From the NCBI GenBank assembly GCA_045837725.1, contig JBEWZL010000244.1:186001-250000 (forward strand): a stretch of 64,000 bases of DNA, given 5' to 3'. Positions 25,559 to 35,304 of this stretch are shown in pieces. Below the pieces are notes generated by a model that saw nothing but the letters and a program-made list of their open reading frames with translations, had not been told where the DNA came from and made no database searches. Within the stretch, counting starts at the first letter, position 1; each line of letters begins with the position of its first letter. The position numbers were made by a program, and so were the translations under genes. This DNA is from Vermamoeba vermiformis. Lineage: Eukaryota > Tubulinea > Echinamoebida.

Positions 25559-26825
25559 TTATTCTTGATTGAGATTAGTGTTCAAATAATTAACAAAGGC
25601 CTCACTAATCTCTTGCAGTGATTGCTTGTTCTGGCGTGCTTGAGTAGTGTACAATTGCTTAGTCAAGCTCAAATATTGACGGCGCACTCGTCGCAGCTCA
25701 GCCAGGTTCAACTTGCGCGTTAGTTTCAGTTTCATATTCGAATTAGCAATCGCAATTTCATCTCCCGGATTTGAGTTATTTTGACGCTCGAGGATGTGAT
25801 TAATGATGTCTTGTGTAATCTTATCAATATCATACAAGTAGTTCACGTCTGATATTGTTTCCTATGCAGATGTAACGTCAGAAAAGTTTGCTTGTCATTG
25901 AACCGGACTGCATCTAACTGCAACTAAATTGCAACGTACCTGTTGTGTGGCGATGGTAGGCAAGTGTTTGAGGGGGGCAGTTAGGGCTTGAATAATCTGC
26001 TCTGTTGGCAGCGCATCCGTCGGACCTACGCGGAACAGTGGTGAGTCCCATCTGTTGCGCTCAATCGGTTCTTCGAAGCGCACATAAAGCTCTGATAGTC
26101 TATGCCATATTTGTGAGTATAGCCGCGGATTATTAGCAGGCATTAAATGCTTACAATTTCTCATCCCACTTCTCGTCAGTACGCTGTGCATTCCATTCGA
26201 GTGTGGTCTCTTGAGGAGCATCACAATACACCTACATAAATAGGAGCGTATGAATATAGGTATGATTTAATAGTAGTCAGTCAAATAAGGCATAGGCAAG
26301 ACGAGACTCGTTGACACAGTGCGAGCGATCTGGATCTGCTACCCACAAGTTTGTATTGTACTCACCACGCACTGAGGAGTGGCTGATGCTCGTGATATGC
26401 AAAATATTTCGTAGCGGAATCCTTTAATGTAGTTGAGTGAATCCAAAATAACGATCGTGTCTTTGCTGATGGCGCGTTCGAGAGCAGATTTAAAAGTGCC
26501 TCGAGTGCTTTTCTCGGCCTTGGAGTCTATGGGGATAGTATTAACATTACTGTGCCTTGTTTCAGTTCCGCGATAATTCTCAAATAATAAAATAAAATAA
26601 AAATAAAATAATTATTCAAGCTTGGGACATTAGATCTAATATTAAAGACGTTATACAAATATAAATATACTTACCAACATATCCTTCATTTTTTTTAATT
26701 AATAGCGATTCCTCATTAATCAGCACGACATCTCGCTTCAGCTCATTTTTAATGTGTTCGTACAACGCCTTGGCGCGTGTTGTTTTGCCGCTGCAAGGGG
26801 GTCCACAGAATACTACTAGAGGCAT
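25559..26825 (-). CDS. KTI12: KTI12-like P-loop ATPase (Elongator regulator)
   Basis: Minus-strand gene with about five exons, about 290 residues. The start MPLVVFCGPPCSGKTTRAKAL holds the Walker A motif (GPPCSGKTT). ISKDTIVILDSLNYIKGFRY carries the Walker B-like DSLNYIKG typical of KTI12/PSTK. The segment YCDAPQETTLEWNAQR and the helical C-terminus (LTRKLNLAELRRVRRQYLSL) also fit. KTI12 binds Elongator and tRNA and is needed for wobble-uridine modification. Divergent from the PH-PRXL2-RapGAP gene. Confidence 0.92.
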
Positions 26826-27233
26826 TATTGTATATTGGTACTAATATGTTGTGGTAGTGGGACACGATCGCTGCTTCAAAATGGAAATTTCACTCATCGA
26901 TTTGGAGAGATCAGCACATCCTTACAGCGGTTAATGATGGCCGTAGAAGGACTGAATATATACCGAGCCGTTGCGTTGGTTTACTGCCTGCACTGATTGG
27001 CTTGATCCGACCGAGAAATTCCTCCGCAGTTGCGGACTTATCCTCCGAAAGTCTTTATGCCACAAGCAAAGGTGCATATGAACACAACCTCTATTGGATC
27101 CGTCATACTCGCCATACAGGTGTGATTCGCTTCAGATTTCTGTGCAATAAAAACGTTTTTTTTAATTCAAACAAAATCAACTTCGAAATTGACACATCGC
27201 CATTCAACAATTTAATTGTGAGACTAGGACGTA
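26826..27233. promoter_or_regulatory. Divergent intergenic region (KTI12 / PH-PRXL2-RapGAP)
   Basis: About 400 bp between the divergent start codons. No convincing ORF and no strong TATA box are seen. Confidence 0.4.
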
Positions 27234-30200
27234 ATGGCCGACCCTAGTCATAGCGACCAGGTATGGATTTTAGGTCCAGTATTGATTCTGGAAGATAAAT
27301 TAAATTTCGAATGTGGTCGTAGATGCATTAATTCAAGGCCTATTGCTCACGAATATTGTTATTTATAGGGAGATCATGATAGTGACTCACACTGGAAGGC
27401 AGAATCATCGCGGAAAGGCCTGAAAAAGAGTGGATATTTGCATCTAAAACGTCAGGGATTTGCCAAGCGTAAAAAGTAATTTACAGCGCGTATTACGAAT
27501 ATTTGATAATATTTAGCAATATTGTAGTAATTAATTGCATAATTTAATGAGAAATTAGGTGATGGAATAATATTAAATTTTTAGTTGGCTGTTATCGGTT
27601 TAACTTTAATAAGCTACGCGATCAAATATTGATATAATATGCAATTATCATAATTAAATGCTTTTTTTCCGATTAGTATTAACTCTTGCCTTTAAATAGA
27701 CAATTTTGGTTCGAATATGATCCGATGAGCGAAAGTTTGACGTATTACTCGGAGAATCCTGCCGAGACGCAAAAAGTGCAACTTGTCGGTACATTTTCAC
27801 TGGAAGGCAGCAAGATAGAGTCACATGTAAGTATTGGACGCGATATGGGACGAGATCCGCTAATAATAGGCCCATTCATTTTTGTTTCTGCATTATTACG
27901 ACAAATTTTGGAAATTATCGGCCCATATTTTACTGCAAATTATACAGCGTGCGCATCAGCTTGCAAGTCGTTTGATTCGTTCAAGTGTCATAATCGTGGA
28001 TTGCAGATTTGTGATTTTATTTCCCATTGAAGCAATCCTGTTCACGAGCTCAGCACTAATATTTATAAACGACTAAAATAGGAAACGAAGCCACGACTTA
28101 TTGTCAAAACAAAAAAGACAACATTCGAACTTCAGGCTGCATCTCTCAAAGAACGTGACGAATGGCTACAATTTGTTACGAGCAAGTCGCAATTGAGCGC
28201 GGAGGAATTAAACTTGCAAGAAATGATCGCAGACATGCGCAAGGACCCTGATGCTGCTGCTTACATTACAAGTACGTCAAATTGACTTTGCAATTTCGCG
28301 TTTAAATTGACAGCTGTTACGTGTCAGCATTGGATACTATTATACTTGAGATTACGATACATTATTGCTTGTAATACTCGTTTGCTTGCAAATCTTTTTT
28401 TGCCATCGATCTAGGCAGATGAAACACTCTCGAGATCGCCACTAAAAATAGTTTCGAATTTAGTTGTTTTAAGCGAAACCAATTCTCCGTAGAAATTTAT
28501 ATGATTAACGTCTAGATTTGGTCCTATTAATACAAATCTCTTTATAATCTTTTTGATAATTTTTAATTGACATCGGATGCAGGCATTGAAGGCGCAGCAA
28601 CAGGCGTTGAAGGATTATTACCAAGCACTAGTACTCAGGCACCAGAAAGCAAGTCAGGTTAGTATTCAACACCCCGTATTAATTTGACAGTTAACTAACG
28701 CTCCATCCGTCGAACAGGCGCTTGCGGATTTTTAGATTTCATAGACGATGCTGATTCAGAACCCGCACCAACAATCGAGAAAATCTCTAAACAAAAATCA
28801 GGTAATTAATTGTGTGATTTAAATTAATTAGTTAAATTTGGTGAATCCAAAATCATTGATTCAATTCAAATTACGAATTTAGTAATAATGTGGAGATTTG
28901 GTTTATGACCTTCATACCTAACTTGTTATGATTTGTAGGCACAGAGATATTTTCAATCGAATCGTACGACGTCGGATCAGACAAGAAAGTTGAATTGGGC
29001 AAACTGATAGGCAACACATGCACATTAATAGTATTATTGCGTCATTTTGGATGGTAAGTTGTTATTACGATCGATGCAGCATTAATGACATGCTAATGAA
29101 TGCAGCGTACTGACCAAACAAATGCTGGCGTATTTAAAAGACAAAACAAGTGTCTTAGAAGAGCTGTAAGTGAATATTATTATGATTGGATAGCAACTAT
29201 ATCTAATTCGCTACTAGTGGTCTGCAAATTATGGTCGTGGGTCACGGCAGCATACAAGAAGCTAAAAATATTCGCAAAGACTTGCGCGCCAAGTTGTTGA
29301 TCGATGAAGGCCGCGAATTTTACAAAGCCATCGGCTGTCGCAGAGGGGCGAGTTCGTGTTTGACAGCCAAGTCACTCGTCAGTGTGAAGAAAGCCCTCAG
29401 TGAAGGTCATCGTCAGGGTCCGTTGAGCGGTGGTGATCCAATGTAAGTACTGATCGGCGACACTCGATTATAATAGACCCTCGTGACTGACCGCGCATGA
29501 CAGTCAAAACGGAGGTGTGTTGGTGGTGAGTCAGAAGCACGGCACGATCTTCAAACATATCGAGGAGTACGCGGGCAATCACGCCAATCTAGATCTGCTC
29601 TACTTGCACATGATCAAGTTCCACGATCAACATCCCTTCGACTTGTGGGCCTCAACACAGCTCTATCACGACTGGACGGAGCTCGAGGGCACAGTCGACC
29701 AACAGACTGCGCTGATCAATGCTTCGAACGGCTTTGTCGGCGAGTTTGGCAAGAAAGATGTGGTGGTGCCGAAAGAGCTCGTGATCACTGACAGCGTGCA
29801 GTACTACCGCACTGTGTTCTTGGGTCGAGGTATGACACGCACGCGATACAATGACATCTGTCACTTGTCAAACAACGCTGACTGACTTTGTCTGCAGAGC
29901 ACACTGTACATCTCTACGAGCCCGACAAGGACGATGAGCTCGGACCAGTAGTTGTCGCTATTCGCAATGCATTTGGCGACTATGAACGCAAGGCCCTCAT
30001 CTTCACACAGAACGGCATCATCAAGCGCGTGGTGCCCGAGTACGTGTGGGGCTCTGAGAAAGACATGCTGAAATATCTTTTCAAGAACGTGTTGCACGTC
30101 GATGTCTCGCTGTCTAAGCTGACCAAGGTACGTTCATGAATGCAGATGAAGAGTTGACATCTGACTGACACGTGTCACTGACAGGTCGACGGTGAAGAAG

Positions 30201-31492
30201 TGCGCCAAGAGCTGTGCAAGTTTGAGCAATTGAACGACGCCAAGAACTACAAGTTTGGAGTGCTGTACTGCAAAGCCGATCAGGTCAAAGAAGGCGAGAT
30301 GTACGCGAACAACAAGACCTCGCAAGACTACGAAGAGTTCTTGGACCTGTTGGGTGAACGCGTGGCACTCAAGAACTGGGAGAAGTTTGGTGGAGGACTC
30401 GATCTCGGTCGTAAGTCTTTGCAACTATTCTTATTTCTAAATTTAGTTATTAATGTGACGGACAGCAACGGAATCCACGGGCAAAGAGTCGATTTACCTG
30501 GAAATTTTTGACGACTATCATGTCATGTATCACGTGGCCACACTGATTCCGTACAAAGAAGATGACGAGCAACAAATTGACCGCAAGCGCCACTTGGGCA
30601 ATGACATTGTGATCATTGTGTTCAAAGAGGGCACGCAGAAGTTTGATCCGACTGTCATCAAGTCACAGTTCAATCGTAAGTGTCGCGCGTACCTTGTGTC
30701 TGACGAGTGCTCACCTCTCGTTGTCCAGAACTCTTTTTCGTCGTGCAGAAAGAACAGCGCTACGACGGTGTCTACTACAGGCTGCAGATCGTCAACAAGG
30801 CTGGTGTGCCGCCCTATCCACCTTACTTGCCCGATCCGCCTGTCTTCGTCCGGGGCGATGAGTTCCGCAACTTTTTGCTCACCAAGTGTAAGTACTGCAC
30901 CATTGTCGTAGAAGCTCGAGTTTGACACGTGTCAATCAGTGATCAACGGTGAGCGCGCAACAATCAAAGAGTCGCCAAACTTCAAGCACAAATTGATGGC
31001 TACGCGCAAGTCACTGCTGGGCGAGATTGTCAAGACCTTCTCCAAACCTCGTCGCGGTTCTGGTAAGCTCGACTAATATCCCACTATCCATCCCCAATAT
31101 GTCTCTATCCCCGTATTATGTATGGTATATTTATCGTTGTTATTCGCGTGTTCGCAGCGGGCACAGCATTGAATCTCAAATTGAATGCCGTCACCAAAGC
31201 AGCAGCTGCGGAAGGCAATGCCCCGCCCTCACCCCCGTCCCCGACCACTCCCCTCGCCTCGCCCGGCAGTGATCCCAGCACGCCGGTCACGGGCCGACCA
31301 CCTAAAGTCAAACGGTCCAAATCGCGCAGCAAGATCCGCACGAAAGAGACCGCGCTGACACACCGCTCCTCAAAGCGGACGTTGAACGGTGGCTCGCTGG
31401 CGGTTGAGAGCGAGGAGGTGGTGTCGAATCCGAGCTCACTCGCCGCACCTGGAGCCCTCAACTTCAAGGACGTGGATGAGCACAGTGCTTGA
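27234..31492 (+). CDS. PH - PRXL2/AhpC-TSA_2-like - Rap1GAP fusion protein
   Basis: About 14 exons joined in frame by 50-300 nt introns. Order: a PH domain (about 27370-28220; KSGYLHLKRQGFAKRK, QFWFEYDP, ETKPRLIVKTKKTTFELQ, LKERDEWLQFV); a short acidic linker; a thioredoxin-fold PRXL2/AhpC-TSA_2 domain (about 28940-29600; LIVLLRHFGCVLTKQ, AKLLIDEGREFYKAIG, NGGVLVVSQKHGTIFKHIEE); and a complete Rap1GAP domain (about 29770-31060; YYRTVFLGREHTVHLY, FKFGV-like YKFGVLYCKA, GGGLD, HLGNDIVIIVF, FLLTKLINGERA). The catalytic Asn of RapGAPs is present in GNDIV. The redox motif is CxxT, not CxxC. A basic, Ser-rich tail ends at 31492; an alternative tail is described separately. The expected role is GTP hydrolysis by Rap at phosphoinositide membranes; redox control is speculation. 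Confidence 0.88.
30166..30177. repeat. TGACACGTGTCA palindrome
   Basis: Exact copy in a RapGAP intron; the acceptor AG lies about 5 nt downstream. Confidence 0.7.
30923..30934. repeat. TGACACGTGTCA palindrome
   Basis: Exact copy in a RapGAP intron, close to its acceptor. Confidence 0.7.
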
Positions 31493-31845
31493 GGACCCTA
31501 TTTATTATATTATATATCACCCCTATTTATCCGAATAACGATCCTTTCGATGCGCGCAGCATGGGACTGAGAGCAGTTGACAGTGTGGCAGGGATGGGGA
31601 GGAGTGTGCCGCGATGTGTTGAGGTGGTGTGTGCCATGTGACAGCAATCGAATCACACTCGTGCCCAATTCTCGTTGCATTTGTCAACCGCGCTCGTGCT
31701 CGTGTTGTCGTGTCGGGGGTCAAATACTCTTGTACAAATATAACCCTATTAATACTGTCTGAAGACATAAATCTATGTACCCCCATATCACACTGTGTAT
31801 CCCTATAGCTGACACGTGATGTGCGTATTAACTCTCGTCTTGCAG

Positions 31846-32312
31846 TGGTCTCAGCAGTTGAAGGCCGAACTCTCAAGCGCACCTTGTCCACCAAGCTCAT
31901 GCGTCGCAGATCCAGTGCCGCACTGCCCAAACTGTCGCGTGATCAGGAGGGCAAGGAGAGTAACACTGCCGAGGGCTCGTCATCAGCCATGCAGCTCAGC
32001 ATTGCAGCGCTCAAACGAGCCTCATCGCGCAACTTTACAGGCCCGACGAGTCAAGGGGCCTCGCAGTGGAATTACAACCCGCTCACTCCCGCCGAGACTG
32101 CGCCGAGCACGGACAAACTGCCCTCGCTCGAGGCACCAGGCAAGCTCGTCAGCACCAAGACTGATTTGACGCCGCGATCGGGATCTGAAGCTGAGGACAA
32201 AGTGGGTGAATTGCCAAATATGGACATGCCGCGTGAGAAACGACTCAAACCTCGACGACGCACAATGCCGCCACTGACTCGCCACAAGAAAGAGACTGAC
32301 AACTTGCAGTAA
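31846..32312 (+). CDS. Alternative last exon of the PH-PRXL2-RapGAP gene
   Basis: An acceptor at 31844-31845 (branch-like GTATTAAC, then CTTGCAG) opens a frame that joins the donor at 31063 in phase: ...RRGS followed by VVSAVEGRTLKRTLSTKLM. The exon encodes about 155 basic, Ser/Pro-rich residues and ends at 32310-32312. The poly(A)-type word TGTAAATAAA follows at 32392. It could replace the exon at 31158-31492, which joins the same donor in the same phase. Both tails are basic and contain RTLK/KRTL-like patches. The model is supported by frame and splice signals only. Confidence 0.6.
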
Positions 32313-32492
32313 TCGACTGATTTGGTGGCACATAATCACTTGTAAATTCATTCGAAGAGTTTTTACATTTATTTTTAAGATGGCAATTACATGTAAATAA
32401 ACCGGCGTATTTATAATACCACGAACTGATTGCAGAGCACTCCTCGAGTCATCAATGAAGAATTCGAAATGACACCTGTCAAGCGGTCACCT

Positions 32493-33777
32493 TCAATACA
32501 ACAGATACGAGCGGTGCATCTTTTCCATCACGCGACGCGAGGCAGGCAGCACGTGGTTGTGTTCATGAAGCACGCGTTGCAGAAGACCGTAATCGACACG
32601 TGTCAAATCAACGACCTCGCAGTGAAAGTCTTGTTGCCACCTGTCAAAGTGTCAAACTCAGTGCCGCACGATCAGAGTACTCACTTTATGGCACCCTCAT
32701 AGTCCGTGTCATATAACAACCACACCGCGCGAGTCATTGTTTGACACGTGTCAGCCAAGTGTGTGGCCCAAGTCACCAATCGAATGCGAGTCACGTGTCC
32801 AGCATCAGGACTGCGCAGAATGAATCGCATGACACTTTTGACACGTGCTGTGGTGGCCAAGTGTCGTGCAGTGACACGTGTCGTAGTGTGGTGTCTGTCA
32901 CGTGTCAGTGAAATTCACGCAATGATCGCATTGACTTACGCGAATACATCATTGGATGGCAACTCGAGTGCTCCAGGTACAACAGGTGTCGCGCGGATCA
33001 TGTGCTTCCAAAAAAGGAAGTGCTCCCGATTAGGCAAGTCAATCGTGCCCACAGTGCTCGCACAACACGCGCACATGAGCGGAACATTGATCACGTGACT
33101 CGGCACTGCAAACAGCTCTTGTTCAACGAGCACGTGCTCTTTCCATATTTGGTCACTGTGCACTACCACGCTGTCCGGACCAATCAGAGCACGTCCTGGC
33201 ACGGTGAGCAGTGCAGTGCCGTTCACTGAACGAGAAATCTGCGTGGCACGTGACAGTTTGTTGTGCAGTCCCTCGCGCGTGCAGACACAGGTCCAGTACT
33301 CGAGCAGTTCAGTCCAGTGCTGCGAGGGCATGCCGTTCACTGAACGAATGCTGCGTGCTGACCTGTCAATTGCCTAATTTAGAAAGCCGATTGGTTTTGT
33401 AGTGAACGGAGCACGTACTGTCTTGAAGGGTCTCCAGCGAGTTCAAGACCACAAAATCGGCAATAAATAGTGTGCAGCAGGTCTATATTAGGCAATGGTT
33501 CGTCATCTTCATCGAGTGAAGGCAGATCTGGATTTGAATATTTAATTTTAATCTCGTAATGATCGGCGGCAGGTCTAATTTGCGCTGTATTTGATAGCAG
33601 AGGGTATTGAGGCACGGCTATGAATATATCCGAATATTTCGAGTGCTGCAAGCGGACTTCTATCGCATCAGATCTGATCGTCAAGATCGGTTGTGGTACG
33701 TCACTGGGCGCCACTAGCAGCAGCAGTTGATAGGTGCTCACATTGTGCAGTCGTTCGAACAAGTACCGCGGTGTCAT
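32493..33777 (-). CDS. UBE3D: UBE3D-like (HECT_2, E2-binding) ubiquitin ligase
   Basis: Four exons, about 390 residues. Exon 1 ends IYCRFCGLELAGDPSRQ; exon 2 holds MPSQHWTELLEYWTCVCTRE, the counterpart of the family's LPSxxWxELxxxWxC block, then VPLMCACCASTVGTIDLPN. Exons 3 and 4 give the beta-rich C-terminal half ending LPASRRVMEKMHRSYLLY. UBE3D/HECT_2 proteins bind the UBE2C E2 and auto-ubiquitinate it. The last three exons are packed with CACGTGTC words that here encode Thr-Arg-Val, Asp-Thr-Cys or His-Val. Splice phases were checked at each join. Divergent from CHMP1, with 150 bp between starts. Confidence 0.82.
32742..32753. repeat. TGACACGTGTCA palindrome (exonic)
   Basis: Exact copy in UBE3D coding sequence. 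Confidence 0.7.
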
Positions 33778-33927
33778 TGGCGTCGTGTTCGTGCTCGCGA
33801 GAAGTGAAAATTTTTAATTCAACTTCAAGTGACGAGCACTGCCCCACACACGCAGTCATATTCATAGTGTTCGTATTGTTATATTTGTATTTGTATATAT
33901 TTGTAGGATTGGCTATTGTACAGAATC

Positions 33928-35190
33928 ATGGAAAGTATCCTTATTCTATTTTACTAGTAAGAGACTGCGTGTAATTATTCGTGTTAACTTGATTGCAACA
34001 ACCCCTATTATTATTCCTTCATATACATATTTACAGACTACTTGTTTACTCTCAAATTCACCACCAAGCAGTTGGTTAGACAATCTAAAAAAGCAGAAAA
34101 ACAAGAAAGACAAGAGAAATTGAAATTAAAGAAGGTAATTAACCGAAAACGCAATATTATTTTAACAAAAGGATATGATAATTAATTATTTATGGATTAA
34201 TTCCGCTTGGTTACTCAATTACCAAATTTTCGAGATGCTTTTCGAAATTTCCTAAATTTTCTTTTGCTTGTTAACGGCTGTGTAAAGTATTAAGAGTCAT
34301 GTACGTACATATGGGGCTATTTCATGGTCATATTTTACATTCATTTCAAGCTTGGTTATTTCCGTCGAGAATTCTTGACTTTTTCTAGCCACAATTCTGG
34401 CAGCTTTTTTGGCAGTCCCATAATACCTCTGCTATATATTGCGCAATGCCATATTAATCCAATCGCTTGTACTCTATTTTCGAGTGCGGCAGTCAAAAAA
34501 ACAATTAAAAAGCGGATTAGTCGCAGCGTTGACATCAATGCTGATTACACCTTACATGCAACAAAAGCGAACAAACAAATACAAATATTAAATATGACAA
34601 ACACTACAAATTTAAAGTTGCAAACAAAAATCCACAATTACGCTGCCCACTCTTTTTTTTGCTCTGGATCAAGCTAGCAAGAGTGTACTGACTTGGCACA
34701 GGCAATCGAGCAAGGCAATTCAGAGGGTGCTCGTATCTATGCACAGAATGCTATTCGTCAAAAGAACATGGCGCTCAACTACTTGCGTCTCTCCTCTCGG
34801 GTGGATGCGATCGCCTCGCGCGTCGAAACAGCAGTGCGCATGAAGAGTGTTACGCGCTCCATGGCGAATATAGTGCGCGCAATGGACCAGTCCATGAAAG
34901 AGATGAACTTGGAGAAGATGACGCAAGTGATGGACCAGTTCGAACAACAGTTTGAAGACATGGATGTGCAGAGCGAGTACGTGGAGAAGACGATCAATCA
35001 GACCACTGCGCTCTCAACACCGCAAGAGCAAGTCGACACACTGATCGCGCAAGTCGCTGATGAGAATGGCTTGGAGTTGGGCGAACAGCTCGGTCAAGTG
35101 GTGAAGAACAAGCAGCCCGCAGCCAAAGAGAAGAGCGTGGACGAAGAGCACGACGAACTCAGCTCGCGATTCATGAAGCTGAAGAACTAG
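33928..35190 (+). CDS. ESCRT-III subunit CHMP1 (Did2/Vps46)
   Basis: Three exons, about 200 residues. Exon 1 is only seven coding bases (ATGGAAA). Exon 2 gives YLFTLKFTTKQLVRQSKKAE and the basic QEKLKLKK helix. Exon 3 gives AIEQGNSEGARIYAQNAIRQ, NMALNYLRLSSRVDAIASRV, MDQFEQQFEDMDVQSEYVE and an acidic end with the MIM1-like DELSSRFMKLKN that binds Vps4. It acts in ESCRT-III disassembly at endosomes and in cytokinesis. Intron 2 (34135-34701, 567 nt) is about ten times the local norm; it is AT-rich and nothing in it could be identified. TGTAAATAAA (35211-35220) is the likely poly(A) region. Confidence 0.95.
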
Positions 35191-35272
35191 TGTGCTGCGT
35201 GCTCGGTGTTTGTAAATAAAGACTTGTTCAGGTGTAATCAGATTTACAGACTAGTGTACAGCAACAGTATTT

Positions 35273-35282
35273 CCTAATTAGG
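35273..35282. promoter_or_regulatory. CCTAATTAGG CArG-like palindrome, copy 1
   Basis: A CC(A/T)6GG word inside a 17-base near-repeat (ATTTCCTAATTAGG-Y-AAC) that recurs 154 bp away at 35427-35436 in the last intron of the WCA gene. This copy lies between CHMP1 and that gene. It fits the MADS-box CArG consensus; function is unknown. Confidence 0.35.
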
Positions 35283-35304
35283 TAACATGTCCATATAAGG
35301 CAGT

